NCBI GenBank assembly: GCA_036346275.1
Contig: JAYEVK010000410.1
Location: forward strand, 124,001-188,000
Origin: Otatea glauca
Lineage: Eukaryota > Streptophyta > Magnoliopsida > Poales > Poaceae
DNA length: 64,000 bases
Reading direction: 5' to 3'
Made by a program: the position numbers and the translations under genes. Under the pieces are notes generated by a model. That model did not search any database and was not told where the DNA came from. It saw only the letters and a program-made list of their open reading frames with translations. Shown piece by piece: positions 1 to 12,430 of this stretch. How positions within the stretch are numbered: position 1 is the first letter of the stretch; the number at the start of each line of letters is the position of its first letter.

Positions 1-352
1 ATGGAAGAAAATTAAGCGCGCGATTCATGGTATTGACCGGTATGGTAAATATTGAATCGAAATCAAATGGGTTTAGATTTGCAACATAAATTCCATATAT
101 ATAGTTCAATTGAAATATATATGTGCGGGCTCTCCCGTTGTGGGCCACATGAATGAATGAGTTAGACACATTAAACAACGGCCATCGGATGTAGGTGAGT
201 AAAACTGAGGAAAGATCTGAGATATTCATTTTGATGAATGCAAGTTTCTGGGAACGTTTTCACGAACATTGGACCATCTTTAATGAGGTGTATTATTTAG
301 GGTAGACGTAGAAAAAATTGCTTAGGTGCATTATAAAAGGTATAGATTACAC
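1..352. repeat. Dispersed repeat copy 1 (IPT-upstream repeat)
   Basis: This stretch matches 20150-20505 closely in the same orientation, and its first ~95 bases also match 19470-19565. The part from about 143 (GTTGTGGGCCACAT) to 352 (ending in GGTATAGAT) recurs inverted at 36770-36990. At the other two same-strand copies the repeat sits immediately upstream of isopentenyltransferase sequence on the minus strand, so a further IPT copy may lie just left of base 1 (inference). No coding potential is seen. Confidence 0.8.
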
Positions 353-1429
353 TGTATAATGCTAAGTTCATACAAGGTTTCTGCATTTCAAACGGAGCCT
401 AAACTATAGAGCCATAGAGGTGTTAAATTAAATATTATTTTCCCCGTCATAAGATATAGACCATCATTCGATACGTGTAGTCAACTATTTGTAGTTTTAA
501 GTCTTGGCCTCAAAATGCAAAAAAAAAAAAACCAAAATGTTCACATGAATTTTGGCATCACTAAATTCATCGTGAAATATATCTTTGAATATATATTTTT
601 ATTTATACCAATATACTTCAATATAAACCAGCAGTTGAAGTAGTACTTAAGTCGAATGTTGTATTATATTACACTGAATTCATTTTTCCGTATTCGTTTT
701 CATTATAATTTTCTTGATCCTAAGTTCAATTCTTTGTACAAATTTTTTCCATTTAAGTTGGTAAGTTTTTTTTTCACCGTCGGGTGTGCTTGGATTCCCT
801 TAAGATGTATGCTGCATCTATTTGCAAAATAGGTGTACACATTCTGTTAGATATAAATCAAAAAGGGAAGCACATAGAATACAAATAGTACTAACCAATG
901 AGCTACAGTATTACTAGGCAGAATCATCCATCCTTACGGAAAGAGCTGTTGGTTTGGTACGACTCCAGAGAAGGAAATGCAGTAACTAATGTACTCCTAG
1001 AATTAGTTATGACACAAGTTTGAGTTAACTTGTGGGTGGCGCTAAACAGTTATCTAAAACTCAAGAGATGAAAAGGACGGGTGCAATGCAACATGGATGA
1101 GATAAACCCAACACGAGTACACGACAACAACGAAGAAAAAGAAATGCTGGCTGGCTCCCTTTGTAGGGTACGGAACTGGGGACCTTTAGCGGCACACTTC
1201 CCGAGTTGCGACTATGCGTCATAAACCAACCCATAACTGCTACCGTCCTTACCTGACCGGCTAGCTGCTATTCTACTCCATCCATCTAAACTTATACACC
1301 GTATCTTTAATGATCTTATTAATAAATATATAATATATTTTATATTTTAATATAAAATTAATATGACGTTCCATCTCTATCCCTGATAAACATCTATCTT
1401 TATTTTATACCATCTATATGCAGGCCTTG
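353..1429. other. AT-rich intergenic DNA, nothing recognised
   Basis: About 1.1 kb of AT-rich sequence with poly-A and poly-T runs and no convincing reading frame. A short piece near 384-400 resembles the end of a common grass MITE (CAAACGGAGCCT), but a partner end was not found. Confidence 0.5.
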
Positions 1430-1487
1430 AATATAGCTAGGGGTGTAAAAACAAACTCGAGGCTCGCGAATGGTTCGGATTTAGCTC

Positions 1488-2490
1488 TGTCGGGGATCGG
1501 ACAGCCTGGCGCGCGTCCCTCTGACACGTGTCCGTTCCCCCTCTGTGCCCGGGAGACTGTTTCTAAGCCCAGGCAGAGACGTCTCCGGTCTACCGGCCCG
1601 GGGCACCGAGCGGACTGTTACCAGTCGGGATTCGACCAAAGGTCCCAAGAGGCCACCGGGGACACTCTTTCCCGACCTGGCGGACCTCTCGAGCTCTTCC
1701 CGACACTGGCGGACGGGCTCCGACTCTTCCCGACTGGCGGGCGGGGTCCCGACTCGCGGGACGGGTCCCCGAGCTCCGAGCTCCGACCTCGCGCGTGGTC
1801 GGGATCCCCTGACTCCGATCAAGCCAAGGCAACCCCCGCCAAAGGCCACGTGTCAAAGCCTCCACCAGCCAACAGCCATGTGCCCCACGGATGGGGTCAA
1901 TCGAAGTGACTATACGAGAGCAGGTGGCCATTTCCCAAGATGGTTTAATGGCTGCTGAAGTCATGCTTCGATCCATCGATCGGTCACGTCTGATGACGAA
2001 GACACGCTCCTCCCGAGGCAAAGACCAACATCATGAGCAACCGCGTCAACACTTGTCGGGATCACGAAGTCGGTACCGTTTCCGGTGAAATACCTAACAT
2101 ACGACCAGCGAGACTACCGCCCGGCGTGGGGGACGGCGGTGACGGTCGGCAGGACAAAGGACCAAGGCGCCCTTCCTACCGTATAAAGGGAGGCAAGAGC
2201 CCCGGGGAAAGGGGGGGAGATTCTCCTGGTTAAGCCATGAGCACTCTTGATCAAGGATCCAAGAATTCTCGTTTGTAAACTTTGTACAGCCATCTACACA
2301 AAAGGCAATACAACACAACCACACGAATGGAGTAGGGTTCGGCCGAACGATATAAACCTTGTGTCCCTGTTTGGTTGCCTGAGTTCCCCTGCTTAGTGCG
2401 CCGCCGAGTGCCGCCCGGACAATGAGCTCTGGCCTCGCCTCCGTCGATCCTTCCCTCTTTCTTTGCGGTCGGCGGTCCCGATCGTCGGCG
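1488..2490 (+). repeat. Gypsy-A 5' LTR
   Basis: A 1,003-bp LTR aligning along its whole length with 12740-13741, including the shared block from GATGGGGTCAATCGAAGTG onward. It starts TGTCGGGGATCGG; its right end has decayed from CGACA to CGGCG. The LTRs differ by substitutions and many 1-2 base indels, so the insertion is not recent or the copies have been poorly resolved. Confidence 0.9.
2181..2190 (+). promoter_or_regulatory. TATA box in Gypsy-A 5' LTR
   Basis: GTATAAAGGG lies about 310 bp from the LTR end and is conserved in the 3' LTR at 13418-13427. It is the likely core promoter marking the U3/R boundary. Confidence 0.6.
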
Positions 2491-2509
2491 GTGGCGCCCA
2501 CCGTGGGCG
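2491..2509 (+). promoter_or_regulatory. Gypsy-A primer-binding site
   Basis: TGGCGCCCACCGTGGGC begins within a base or two of the LTR end. Sequences starting TGGCGCC at this position are usual tRNA-primer sites of grass Gypsy elements. The exact tRNA was not determined. Confidence 0.6.
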
Positions 2510-3459
2510 AAGTTTCGTTCGTCCAAAATTCGTCATCTTGGCCGGCTCAACACCTCCAGCTCCACTACCAGCATGTCACGAACGGCGAGCTTGGGCTCGG
2601 GCGCTGTCCTCGAATGCCAAGGCTCCACATCCATGCTCTCGCCATCCTTGCCGCCCCACGAACGCCATGCCTTCACGGTCGACGGACGTGAGGCAACCCC
2701 TGGGGCGGACGACGGTGGCCCGGAAACTCCTCGGGAGGTGCATCGGCTCGCCAGTCACCATCGACCGAGCCATCGCCGCCATTCGGCGAGAGGCGTGGTG
2801 CGACCGCTCGATCCGGCTGTTCGGCCCTCCCGTCGCACGAACACGCTTAAGAACGCTGCGAACCATCGCCGGTCATGGCGACCACCGCCGGCCGGCTCGG
2901 CCCTCTTCCGACGGTCCTCGGCGAAGAGCTCAATAAAGCGGCCGACGGCGTCACACCGGCGGCAAGCAAGCTCTCGGGCTCGAGTCTCGCCGCGTGGCGG
3001 CGGCGGCCTGTTGCATGATCACCGGCCGCTTCACCGGCGGGATCCCGCCCGGGCTCGCACTAACGCCATCTTCACCGCCTCCCCAGCGGAAAGGTCGGCG
3101 CATGGGCTCGCCCGTCATCGCGGCGTAATAACGGCCTTCGTCCGGACGGTACTTCTAGAAGTCCTCCCGGACGTCCAACTCGGCGACGAAGATCGTAATC
3201 GCTTGCGGCGCCATCATAGCGGCGCTCCGTCGACCATCACGGTCGGCGCGGTGCGCCGCCGGCTCGAGTTCTCCACGTCGGTGGTGGCGACTCCGGCGCT
3301 AGCGGCGGCGGCGGTGACCTCCGACCTACGGTGCCGGCGTACTCGTGCGATCTCCGTCGAATCTGTTGCCGCCGCCGGTTTAGGCGGCGATGATGGAAGC
3401 GGTTCGGCGGGACCAAGAATCCGCGAATTCCTCTCCATCTACTCCACCGCCATCTGGCG

Positions 3460-4420
3460 GCCGGAGGACGGCGTAATGGCCAACTACCTTCCCACGTTAC
3501 GGGCGGCGCGCCGCGCTTGGCTCTTCAACGGCGTCGGCACCTTCCGGTCGTGGCGCCCGGTGAGCGCTCTCACTCCAACTTCGAGTTGCTACGAGCGGCT
3601 GGCGGGAGAGGACTGGACCGTGTTATCGAGGAAAGGGGAACATCTGCGGGACTTCGTGCGCGGTTCACCTGCGCAAACTCGATCCCAATGTTTCCGCGAA
3701 ACCGTCATCAAGGCTTTCAAGTTTGGCGTCGAGGCAGGCGCCTTCTGGAGGACCTCGAGATTGCCACAAGACTCACCGTCGACAAACTATTTTCCATGGT
3801 CGAGCGATGCGCAGACGCGGATGATCTTTGTCTTTGGAAGCATGACTATGACCGGGCAAGCTCGGCCTCACCTTGGCGAAACGAGGCCATCGGCGCTAAG
3901 GAAGGAGACCGGGCCGCGTGACAAAAGCGGGGAAAAGACCGCGGCGTCGGCGGCGGCCCGCCTAGTCGCCACGGTCGGCGACAAGCGTGAAGAGGCGAGC
4001 CGCGCCCGGCCGGCCGCCGGGGCCCGGCCTCAGCGAAATCGTCGCGGCTCGCGGCGGCGCGCCGCCCCCCCAACGGGGCAAGGTCGGGGACCCCTCCACG
4101 CGAACATCCGAGCTTGGGCAACGAGGAGCAGACCAACCGGCGCCAACAAGTTTTGCTGTTCCACAAGATCCATGGCCATGACTGCGGGGGTGCAGGACAT
4201 GGTCATTCAAGCTGGGCGCCTTTTATAAGGGGTGAAATGCCCACGCTACAAAAGGCGATGAGCGGCGGGAGGAATCAGCGGCGAGCTCAAGCGGTTCTGA
4301 CACGGAATTCCAACAGGCGACCGCCATGTGGACATGATCTTGGTGGTTCCTCCGCATACCGATCTCGGCGCGAGTTGAAGGATCGCTTGCCGTCTATCGA
4401 GCCACCGCCGAAGCCGTGAC
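3460..4420 (+). pseudogene. Gypsy-A gag remnant
   Basis: Capsid-like gag is recognisable across alternating frames: a GEHLRDFVR segment near 3633-3660, then KAFKFGVEAG near 3710-3740, then TVDKLFSMVERCADADDL in another frame near 3780-3830. These are hallmark blocks of the plant retrotransposon gag domain (PF03732 type). A later FHKIHGHDCG segment near 4155-4185 corresponds to the zinc-knuckle-like motif before protease. At least two frame changes lie inside the domain. The long open frame from 2573 to 4228 only partly coincides with gag and is mostly a product of high GC content. Confidence 0.7.
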
Positions 4421-4432
4421 CAACCTGCGCAG

Positions 4433-4840
4433 ATGGGCGTCGTCCCCATCACCTTTCGGGACGGCGCCCGCCGGGGATGTTCGAGACTTCAAAAGCGCTG
4501 CGGTCGTCGCCGGACCATAAGCAACGCCGTCGTTGGCCGGGTCATGGTCGACGGGGGCCGTTCCCTCAACCTACTCCTAGCCAGCGCCTTGGACCGGATG
4601 AAAATACCCCGGTCGAAAATCAAGAACATAGCGATCCTCTTCTTCGGCATCGTGCTGGGGAGCTCGACCACCCCCTTGGGGCAAGTGGTCCTCCCCGTCA
4701 CCTTCGGCGACTCCATGAACTTCCGCACCGAGCTGATCACCTTTGAGGTCGTGGACAGCGATCTCCCCTACAGCGCCATCCTCGGGCGCCCATGCCGATC
4801 AAGTTCATGGCTGCGAATCACTACGAACACCGGTGTATGA
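4433..4840 (+). pseudogene. Gypsy-A aspartic protease region
   Basis: One open frame contains a retropepsin-like domain. The active-site-like MVDGGRSLNLLL block is followed by hydrophobic strands and a DLPYSAILGRP segment that matches the usual C-terminal ILGRP signature of Gypsy proteases. It would process the gag-pol polyprotein. This is the best-preserved single-frame piece of Gypsy-A, but neighbouring frames are broken, so it is not part of a working polyprotein. Confidence 0.75.
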
Positions 4841-5249
4841 AACTCCAGGGCGATGGCGTCATAACGGTCATGGCGACCTTAAAGCAGCACACGGTTGCGA
4901 AGAAAAGGCCACGATCTTTGGCCGCATCTCGCCCACCGCCCCGAGATCACCCGAAGGACACCCATCGAAGACGGCTATCGGTAAGCGGACCGACCAAGGT
5001 CGTGCGGCGAGGAGGGCGCGGGCAAATCGTCTGCATTTACGCGGCTCGATCCCAAATAGGAAGGCGAGGCTCGTCACCTTCCTCCGAGATAACAAAACCA
5101 TTTTCGCATGGGAACCGATGGATATGCGGGGTCCACGGAGGTGATCGAGCACAAGCGCAAACAAAGCACGGTGCGGACCCGTGCGCGAAGCTTCAGCGAT
5201 TCTCTTACGAGAAGCGGCGATGTCGGGGAGCACCTCGACAAGCTCCTTA

Positions 5250-5900
5250 AAGCGGCTTCATTCGCGAGTCAACTACTCGAATGGTGGCCAACCTGTGATC
5301 GTACAAAAAAGGCGGGAAGTGGCGAATGTGTGTCGACCACACGGGCTTGAACTTGCATGCCCCAAAGATAACTTCCGCTCCCTCGCATAGACCAGTTGTG
5401 GACTCCGCCAGCGCAGAGATGTTGAGTTTTCTCGGCGCCTACTCGGATACCACGGATCAAGCTCGTCGCGGAAGGCGAAGACAAGACCGCCTTCATCACG
5501 CCGTTCGGAACCGCTACGCTACGACCATATCGTTCGGCCTCCGCAGCGGCGCCACGTTCGGGCTAATGGCCAAAACCTTCGACCGCGGATCGGCCGAACC
5601 TCGAGGTGTCGTCGGCGACATCATCGTCAAGAGCCCTCTAAAGCTAACCACGTCAACAACTGGCGAAACCTTCGCCAACTGAGCAGTTCGGCATCAAGCT
5701 CAACCGAAAAATGCTTCTTGGCACGGCCTCGGAAAAGTACTCGGCTACATGATCGGAAGTCGGGCGTGGGCGAACCGGAGAAGATCGATCGGCGGATGAC
5801 CGCTCGACCTCGATAAAGCAAGTGCGAGCCTCACCGCCGCATCACGCCCTCGGTAGCTTCATTTCCGGCTCGGCGGCGCGGCGCCTTTCTTTAAGATCTG
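5250..5900 (+). pseudogene. Gypsy-A reverse transcriptase remnant
   Basis: Pieces of the RT fingers and palm appear in shifting frames: MCVDHTGLNLHAPK (5326 on), a FLGAYSD-like block near 5430, a SFGLRSGATFGLM block near 5530-5570, and GDIIVKSPLK near 5615-5640, which sits where the catalytic YVDD-IVVKS motif should be. The catalytic YxDD is lost. Several frame changes occur within 650 bp. It is non-functional. Confidence 0.75.
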
Positions 5901-6339
5901 CGCAATCATAAGGGTTTAGTGGACCCGAAGCCCGGCCGGTCTTCGGCGAGCTCAAGGCGTACCTTCGCGTCCTCCTCTGCGACAACTCCACAGCGGGGAG
6001 AGGTCTTGCTACTTTACCTCACGGCGCGACCCAGCCGTCGGTCGCGATCTGGTAGCCGAGCGGGTAGGCGGCGACTGATCTACTATGTTAGCGAAGTACT
6101 CCACGGGCCAAGGGGCGCTATCCCAGTCGAAACTCCTCTCGCACTCTTCATGGCCTCGCGGAAGCTCGGCACTACTTCCAAGCACATGCGGTGGTCGTCG
6201 ACGGCCTCCCGCTCGAAATCTCGGAAACCACGGCCGAGGTCGCGTCGCCAAATGGGCCATGGAGTGGCCGAGTTCGACCTTCGCTTCACGGCCCGCACCG
6301 CCATCAAATCCGGTATTGGCGGACCGTGGCGAGCGGACG

Positions 6340-6930
6340 GCGAGCCTACCCGAGCCCGAGGTCGGCCGAGGACCCGTGGACTATGTTCTTGACGGATCGA
6401 GATCCTTTGGCGCTCGGGGCGGCGTTCTCCTCATCACCCCTCAAGGTGACCACTTGCGATATGTGGTCGCTTTGGCTTTCGCTACCAATAGCGGCGGAAT
6501 ATGAGGCCCTCTTGGCGACCTCCGAACTGCAAGTCCTGGGCATCCGCCGCCTAATCGTGAAAGGAGACTCCCAGCTCGTCGTCAATCAGTACAACAAAGT
6601 CTACCAGTGTTCGGAGCCTCTGATGGCCAAATACCACGCCGAGGTACGCAAGATGGAGAGATGGTTCCGGAACCTGAGGATCCAGCACGTACCAAGGAAA
6701 GACAACTCCACCGCCGATCTCCTGTCCAGGCTCGGATCATCCGGCGACAAGCTCCCGCCGGACGTCATCCTTGAAACCTTGGCCACACCGTCCGTCGCCG
6801 ACCAGGAAGACCCGGTGGCCTTCCTCGAAAACATTCTGACATGGATGGATCCATTCATCAAGTTCCTCGACCAAGGAGCTCCCGCCACTCTGGCCGAAAG
6901 GGCGAGCTCGGCGACGTGCGGGCTCGTCTG
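6340..6930 (+). pseudogene. Gypsy-A RNase H remnant and linker
   Basis: A LDGSRSFGARGGVLLITPQGD segment in one frame (around 6380-6450) continues in another frame as AEYEALLATSELQVLGI and VKGDSQLVVNQYN, then RKDNSTADLLSRL. These carry the RNase H acidic residues in the expected order (D, E, D, D). The reading continues into a linker ahead of integrase. One frame change lies near 6480. The domain would degrade the RNA of the cDNA hybrid. Confidence 0.8.
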
Positions 6931-6959
6931 AGCTCGTCGGCGGCGGCTCCTCCGTCGAG

Positions 6960-8031
6960 GGCCTTGGGCATTCTTTCAAAATGCATTACTCCAGAAGAAG
7001 GTAAATACCTGCTCAACGACATACACTCCGGCCTGTGCGGCGCTCACTCCTCTTTCAGGACTATGGTCGGGAAGGCCTTCGGGATGGGTTTTTACCGCCA
7101 ACTGCTGGAAGATGCCGAGGGCATCGTTCGTTCTTGCCGATCTGTCGGTTTCACGCGTCCGAAAGTGAGGCAACGGCCTCGCCTGCAGACCATTCCCCTC
7201 GCTTGGCAATTCTCGACGTGGGGCCTCGACATTCTCGATCCCTTCCCGAGGTCGGTCGGGGGGAAGAAGTTCCTATTCGTGGCGATCGACACCTTTTCAA
7301 AATAGATCGAAGCGAGCCGGTCTCGCTATCACTTTGCCAAGGCGCGGTAAAGTTCTTCGTTCGCCGTGGTCACGAGTGCGAGTCCCTTGCGGGATCATCA
7401 CCGACAACGAACGCAGATTCACGGTAGTGTTCCAAGAGTTCGTGCGGAAATGGGGACCAAGGTTTGCTATGCCTCGGTGAGCCACCCCGAACAGCAGGCG
7501 CCGAAGCGCACCAATGGGCGGCTCATCCAAGGGCTCAAGCGAGTCTTGACGAGCTCGATCGCCATGGCCGGGCATGGGTGGATGAGCTCCCCACGATCCT
7601 TTGGTGCGTCGCACCTCGACCCGGTAGAACGGGGCGAGCCCTTTCGGCTTCGTCTTGGGGCAAAGGCATCTGCCGCCGAGTCGCGCTCCGTTCCGTTAGG
7701 GCGAGCTCGATCGACCATGTCAACCTCGGCGGGAGCGGTCCCTCGACCTTGCCTTAGCGGAAGAAGTAAGGTGCGCGGCAGCCTGCGCTCGGCCTACCGC
7801 AAGATCTCCGCAGACATCTTGCCCAAGCCGTCAGACCGGGGCTTCGCGTCGGGGACTGGTCCTCTGACGGATCAAGATCGCTCCCACACCAACAAGCTGT
7901 CCCCGCTGTGGGAGGGCCCCTTCAGAGTCGTCTCAACAAGCCGCGTGGGAGCTTACCGTCTGGCGGTCCCCGATGGCAGGGAGCTCGCGAGCTCGTGGAA
8001 CATAGGCCAGCTCCGAAAGTTCTACGTCTAG
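6960..8031 (+). pseudogene. Gypsy-A integrase remnant
   Basis: The N-terminal zinc-binding region (HSGLCGAHSSF followed by a damaged C-x2-C) is followed by WGLDILDPFP with the first catalytic Asp, a stop after FVAIDTFSK at about 7303, then broken catalytic-core pieces. The C-terminus is intact from about 7860: LSPLWEGPFRV, then GAYRLAVPDG, ending with a stop at 8031. No chromodomain is visible. Multiple frame changes occur between 7300 and 7860. Confidence 0.8.
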
Positions 8032-8039
8032 CGCTCCTC

Positions 8040-9440
8040 TTTCGCCCGTCGTTAAGTTAAGGTGCCTCTTTCTTTGTTGCTGTGTTCGTTCCTGTATTCT
8101 GAATTTTGGCGCCTCGGGGCATGCCCAAGGCTCTCGTGTTGCCATTCCCTGGTCCGGCCCAGGTTCGTGGCCATAGTAAAGTTTTCTTCCGATTTCCGTG
8201 CTAATCTCTTTTGATTTGTAGAAGGGTTGATGTTCCGCCACGACCTTAAGTTGCAGATTCCTTCGGTCGAAGGTCGCGCCATCTTAAAGGCCCTCGGACG
8301 CGGCGTCTCGTCCATCCCTCCTTTTAACCAAAGTAATTTCTTCTTAGAACGCCTTGGGCGGCCCGACCCCGCGGCGTGGCTATAAGGGCAACCATAAGGC
8401 CACGCGGCGGGCTCGGCCTCGGGGCGTCCATGCGTGTTCTCTCTTGCAGCGCCTGGGGTCACGTTCTCTAGGTTCGCCTCGGGGATGAACAACCCGAGCC
8501 TGGGCATTCTCAGGATCGGGGGCCGCGGTAAGGCGATTGTTGTCGGGGTAAGCCGACCATCCCCCGTGTTGCCAACCATTGAACGTTCTCAGAGGGCGCC
8601 CGGGCTCGGAGGTCGCAGTTTGGGATTCACCACCGGGGATGACTCTGTCGTTCTAAGCCGACCTTTCCTCCGGGGCCGGGTGGCCAGGTTCGAATCTCTA
8701 AACCGCCCTCCGAGGGGTCTTGCGAGCTCGATGCATTCCCGAGCTCGCCGAGTCAGACCCAAGGCCGGAAATCTGGTCCAGCCTGAGCTATCCCAGGCCG
8801 ACCAGTCCGAGTTGTGCCCAAACCTGTGTACATCCAGGCAAGGCCTCGGTGGGGACCACGTTCTCCGGGTTCGCCTCAGGGATGCCAGCGTCCCGAGCTC
8901 GATGCATTCCCGGGCTCGGAGGCCGCAGTAAAATGATCCTTATCGGAGTAAGCCGACTATTCCCCTTTGTTACCGACCGGTGAACGTCCTCAGGAAGCGC
9001 CTCGGGCCCGATGACATTTCGGACCGGAGGCGCGACCCTAAGATTACCACGGGGATGATCTCGGTCGCAATGAGTCGCTTTGCGCAACAAGTCGACTTAT
9101 TCCCAGCGGCCAAATTGCGAGACATGTCGGTCCGAAGTCGTGCACGGGCGAGTGATTTGAGGCGAGGCCTCGGTTAAATCAACATCGGGCATCGACGGCT
9201 CTGTCGACCTAAAGCTGGGTAATTCGGGCAAAGGCGGTATGCCTCGTTGCGGTCGCGAGCGTGCTCGCCACGCTCCACGTATCGATCTTGTTCGACCCTT
9301 CAAGAAATAGCCCGCACAAAGTACACAGTGGCGGCACAGACCGACAAATAAGCTAAGTTCTCCGAAGAAACACAACTCCATAAATCTTAGCATAAAGTTG
9401 TTTTATCTTTACAAGGGGGAATCTTTCGTCCCCGGACCCA
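8040..9440. other. Gypsy-A 3' spacer with an internal diverged duplication
   Basis: No protein is recognised. Blocks at about 8459-8600 and 8858-9000 are homologous in direct orientation: both run from ACGTTCTC and GGTTCGCCTC through TAAGCCGAC to GAACGT-CTCAG. Partial copies of GAGCTCGATGCATTCCCG occur at 8726 and 8897. This looks like an old internal tandem duplication in the untranslated 3' part of the element. Confidence 0.6.
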
Positions 9441-9442
9441 TC

Positions 9443-12430
9443 TGCTAACTTTAAAGTTTACAGAGACATGTCTCGGGCGAGTTTTTCCCGTTCAAGGTCG
9501 AAAACCCTCCGCCGTAGTGCGATGACCTCGGATTCGGCCTTGTCAATCCGGTCGCGGTCGCCTTGGAGCTGGGCCAAGGCGTCTTTCCCGGCCCGAGCCA
9601 CTTGCGCCAGCTTCTCTCCAAGACTAGCATTCCTGGCCTCGGCCTCAGCCACCTTGGTTTACGCTCGGTGGCCCTCGTCTCCAACCCGCGGCCGTCTTCT
9701 CGAGCTCGGCGCTTTGGCCTCGAGCTCGGAGGAGGGCCCCCTCGCCGTCGACCGCCTCGAAGCGGCGGAGATCTCGAGCTTGAGGCGCTGGATCTCCGTC
9801 GACGCGCTCACGCGGTCCTCATCAAAGACGTCCTGCGCCTCTCGACGGACCCTTGCCTCCTCCGCCCTCCTCCGCTCCCCCTTGATGGCTTCGGAGAGCG
9901 CTATGGCGTATATCTCCTGGCCACACGCTCCCGCTCGGCCTCGACAGCCCGCGCGAGCTCGAGGGCCTGGGCCTCCTTCAGGCGCGAGATTTCCTCTTGA
10001 CCGCGCGACACGGTGGCTTTTAGCTCGGCGATGTCCCTCTGATTGGCCTCGAGGACACCGCATAAGGGCCGGAAGGCGAGCACATGTTCGCGCGCAATGT
10101 TGTACCCCCGGGAAACCAGCCGCAGACCCTGCGAAGGCAAAGAAAAAACTCGTCGTGACCACTAAGAAAAGGGAGGGAAGAAGGAGCTGACGCCACGATC
10201 GATCTTACCTCCACTGGCCGGTCTTCCAATAAGACAAGTCGACAACACCATCGAATCTCGGGCGATGCGCGCGATTGCGTCCGGCGGCCTCGCGCGCGGC
10301 TATAGCGACAAAGACACCGCGAAGGACCGGGGATCGCTCGACCCGCAGCAATGGCGGCCGGACCTTCTGGGCCGGCAAGTGGCTCGACGACCCCCTGGCC
10401 GCCCTCGATTGCGGGAAGGGTCCTCGGCTCGCCAAAGGTGGATGGCCCCACCCGGGGCACGGCGACAACGCCGCCCTCGATCACGGGCTCAACAACCGAA
10501 AGCGCCCCGGTCGGAGGCATCGGGGTCGGACGATGGACCGGTGCCACGACCGCCCCGGTATATGAGCTGCACGCGGCAAATTATCAATAGATGCTCAGTC
10601 GGCCCCACCATCGCGAGTTAAGCAGGGGAAACTTTCGTGCGAGCGGACGCGCGGCAACCTCGCCTTCTTTACCGGCCCCCCCGCGGGGGCGAGGCGGCTC
10701 TCCGCTTTCCCGAGGGCTCCTCACGAGGCGCCCCTACAGGGGCGCAGCGGCAACGCCAACCTCATTGCGGCCCCCCGGCTCTGGCGCCCGGCGATGCACC
10801 CCCAATCGCGACGTCCTTGGTCGTGGCGCTTTCAACCAACCCTCCCTCGGCCGCTTCGTCCTCCTCGGGGGACGTGGCAAGCAGCATCTGCCGCGTCCTC
10901 AGCCGCGGCACGAGGCGGTAATCATCCTCATAATCCTCCTCCCCGGCCTCGCCCTGGACCACAGGAAAGGTCGGTACCCCTCGGACGCCCGAACGCCACG
11001 ATGGGGTGGGATGACGAAAAATGTATGGAGGCCGTACCTGGTGTGACCGCTCCTCGGCGGCGGGAGGGCTTCCCCCTCGGGAGCTTGTTGCCGGAACCCG
11101 TTGCTCATTTGCGTGCCCAGGCTCTTGCGGCGAAGCCGCCTCTTATTCTTGAAAGCGAGGTTAGCGGGTGAACCAAAAGAAGAAAAAGAAAAAGGTGGCC
11201 GGCGGCATCAAGCTCGAACCGGGTACCCACGAGCTCGGGGTCTAAACTCACCACGACCGGTCGCCCACTCGGCGTGGGGCTTCTCGTGATTGCTTTGGGC
11301 GTCGAGGGCCGACTTCTTGCCCCCTCTTGCCTTTGTTCGGGCCAGGAAACGGTAGCAACTGCTTGGCCGTATCGAGCTCTTTGGTTGCCTACACGAGCTC
11401 ACCACAATAAGCATCCGAGTCCGAGCACCCAAAGCAAGGACCAAGGTGAAAGGCTATTACCTCGCTGCTACACCCCAAGATGTTCTTGGGGATGTTGCCG
11501 CCGAGGTCGAAGGAGTTGGCGGCCTTCCGAAGATTTCCTGCATCCTCGAAACGACCCATGCCGACCTCGGTGCTGCGAGATCAGGAATAAAGCGTCAGGA
11601 GATAAGAGAACTCCGACCAAGGTCAGAAAGGATCGAGATCGGACAACACTTACCTCGTGACTTTCCGGGTGGCGTCGCACCTCCGGTGATTTCAAAGAAA
11701 GGGTGCAACCTCCTCGTAGAGGAGCACCGATTCGCAGTAGTCGTAAGCGACCGTCGCCCTTAAGGCCCGCATGGCGCATGTGTGGATGAAGGCGGCCACT
11801 TCACGGTAAATCCACCGAGTCCTCCGGCTCGGGGTCTCCGCTTCCCTTCGGCCGCGGCGGTTATAAGCAAGCCCGCCTCCTCGCCCTTCTTCAAATAAAA
11901 CCACTTTTCGCCCACGGCCCGAGCGAGTCTGGGTCGGGATTTGGAGAAAGGTGCAAGGAGTCTGCCGTAGCCGGAAATAGAGGCACCGACAGCGGGGTCT
12001 TTTGCGATGCGGGACAGGAGTAAAAGCGGAAGAAAAGCGAGGGTAGGGAGCACGCCAAGGAACCCTCGCAAAGATGTGCAGCGGAAAGGAGAAGAAGGAG
12101 TTCGGCACCAAGTTCACGAGTTCGACCTCGCCGCGCGAGGACCGCAACCAAGAAGTCACTTTAGGGGTTCGCAGCCCAAAGAGTATGTCTTGCTCCGTGC
12201 TCACGATCTCGTCATCCCGAGTCGCGGCGCTCTCCCGGAAGAAGCCGCCAGAGAGCGGGTCGAAGCCCCAAAGACTCCATCCCCTCATCCAGATTCTGCG
12301 GTGAGTGTGCTCTCTCAAACCGCCATAGAATCAAGGTCAAAGGGGGGGAGAGCGGGAGTGCAATGAAGGGCTAGAAGGCGTTGACGAGAGGGACGAGGAG
12401 GAAAAGGCAAAAGCACGAGAAGCGGAAGTG
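9443..12430 (-). pseudogene. Antisense reading region of Gypsy-A (putative Transposase_28-like, coiled coil)
   Basis: On the strand opposite gag-pol, the 3' region encodes broken pieces of a protein. The upstream half (about 12318 to 11690) contains a LVPNSF...HLCEG-like segment and KKGEEAGLLI-type sequence across frames. This resembles the 'putative gypsy-type transposon' domain (PF04195) found as an antisense gene in some grass Gypsy elements. The downstream half (about 10160 to 9458) is strongly coiled-coil, with Glu/Lys/Ala/Arg heptads such as DRIDKAESEVIALRRRV and EISRLKEAQALELAR. Frame changes are frequent. The family assignment rests on pattern memory and needs a profile search; the antisense coding signal itself is fairly clear. 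Confidence 0.55.

Noticed and set aside
1418..2088. Overlapping open frames on both strands at 1418-2088
   Set aside because: They lie in the hAT-like remnant and 5' LTR of Gypsy-A, have no domain, and are not conserved in frame in the 3' LTR.
2573..4228. 551-codon open frame on the plus strand
   Set aside because: Its sequence is Arg/Ser/Pro-rich and low in domain signal, and the recognisable gag blocks alternate between this frame and the next. It is a by-product of high GC content over a frame-shifted gag.
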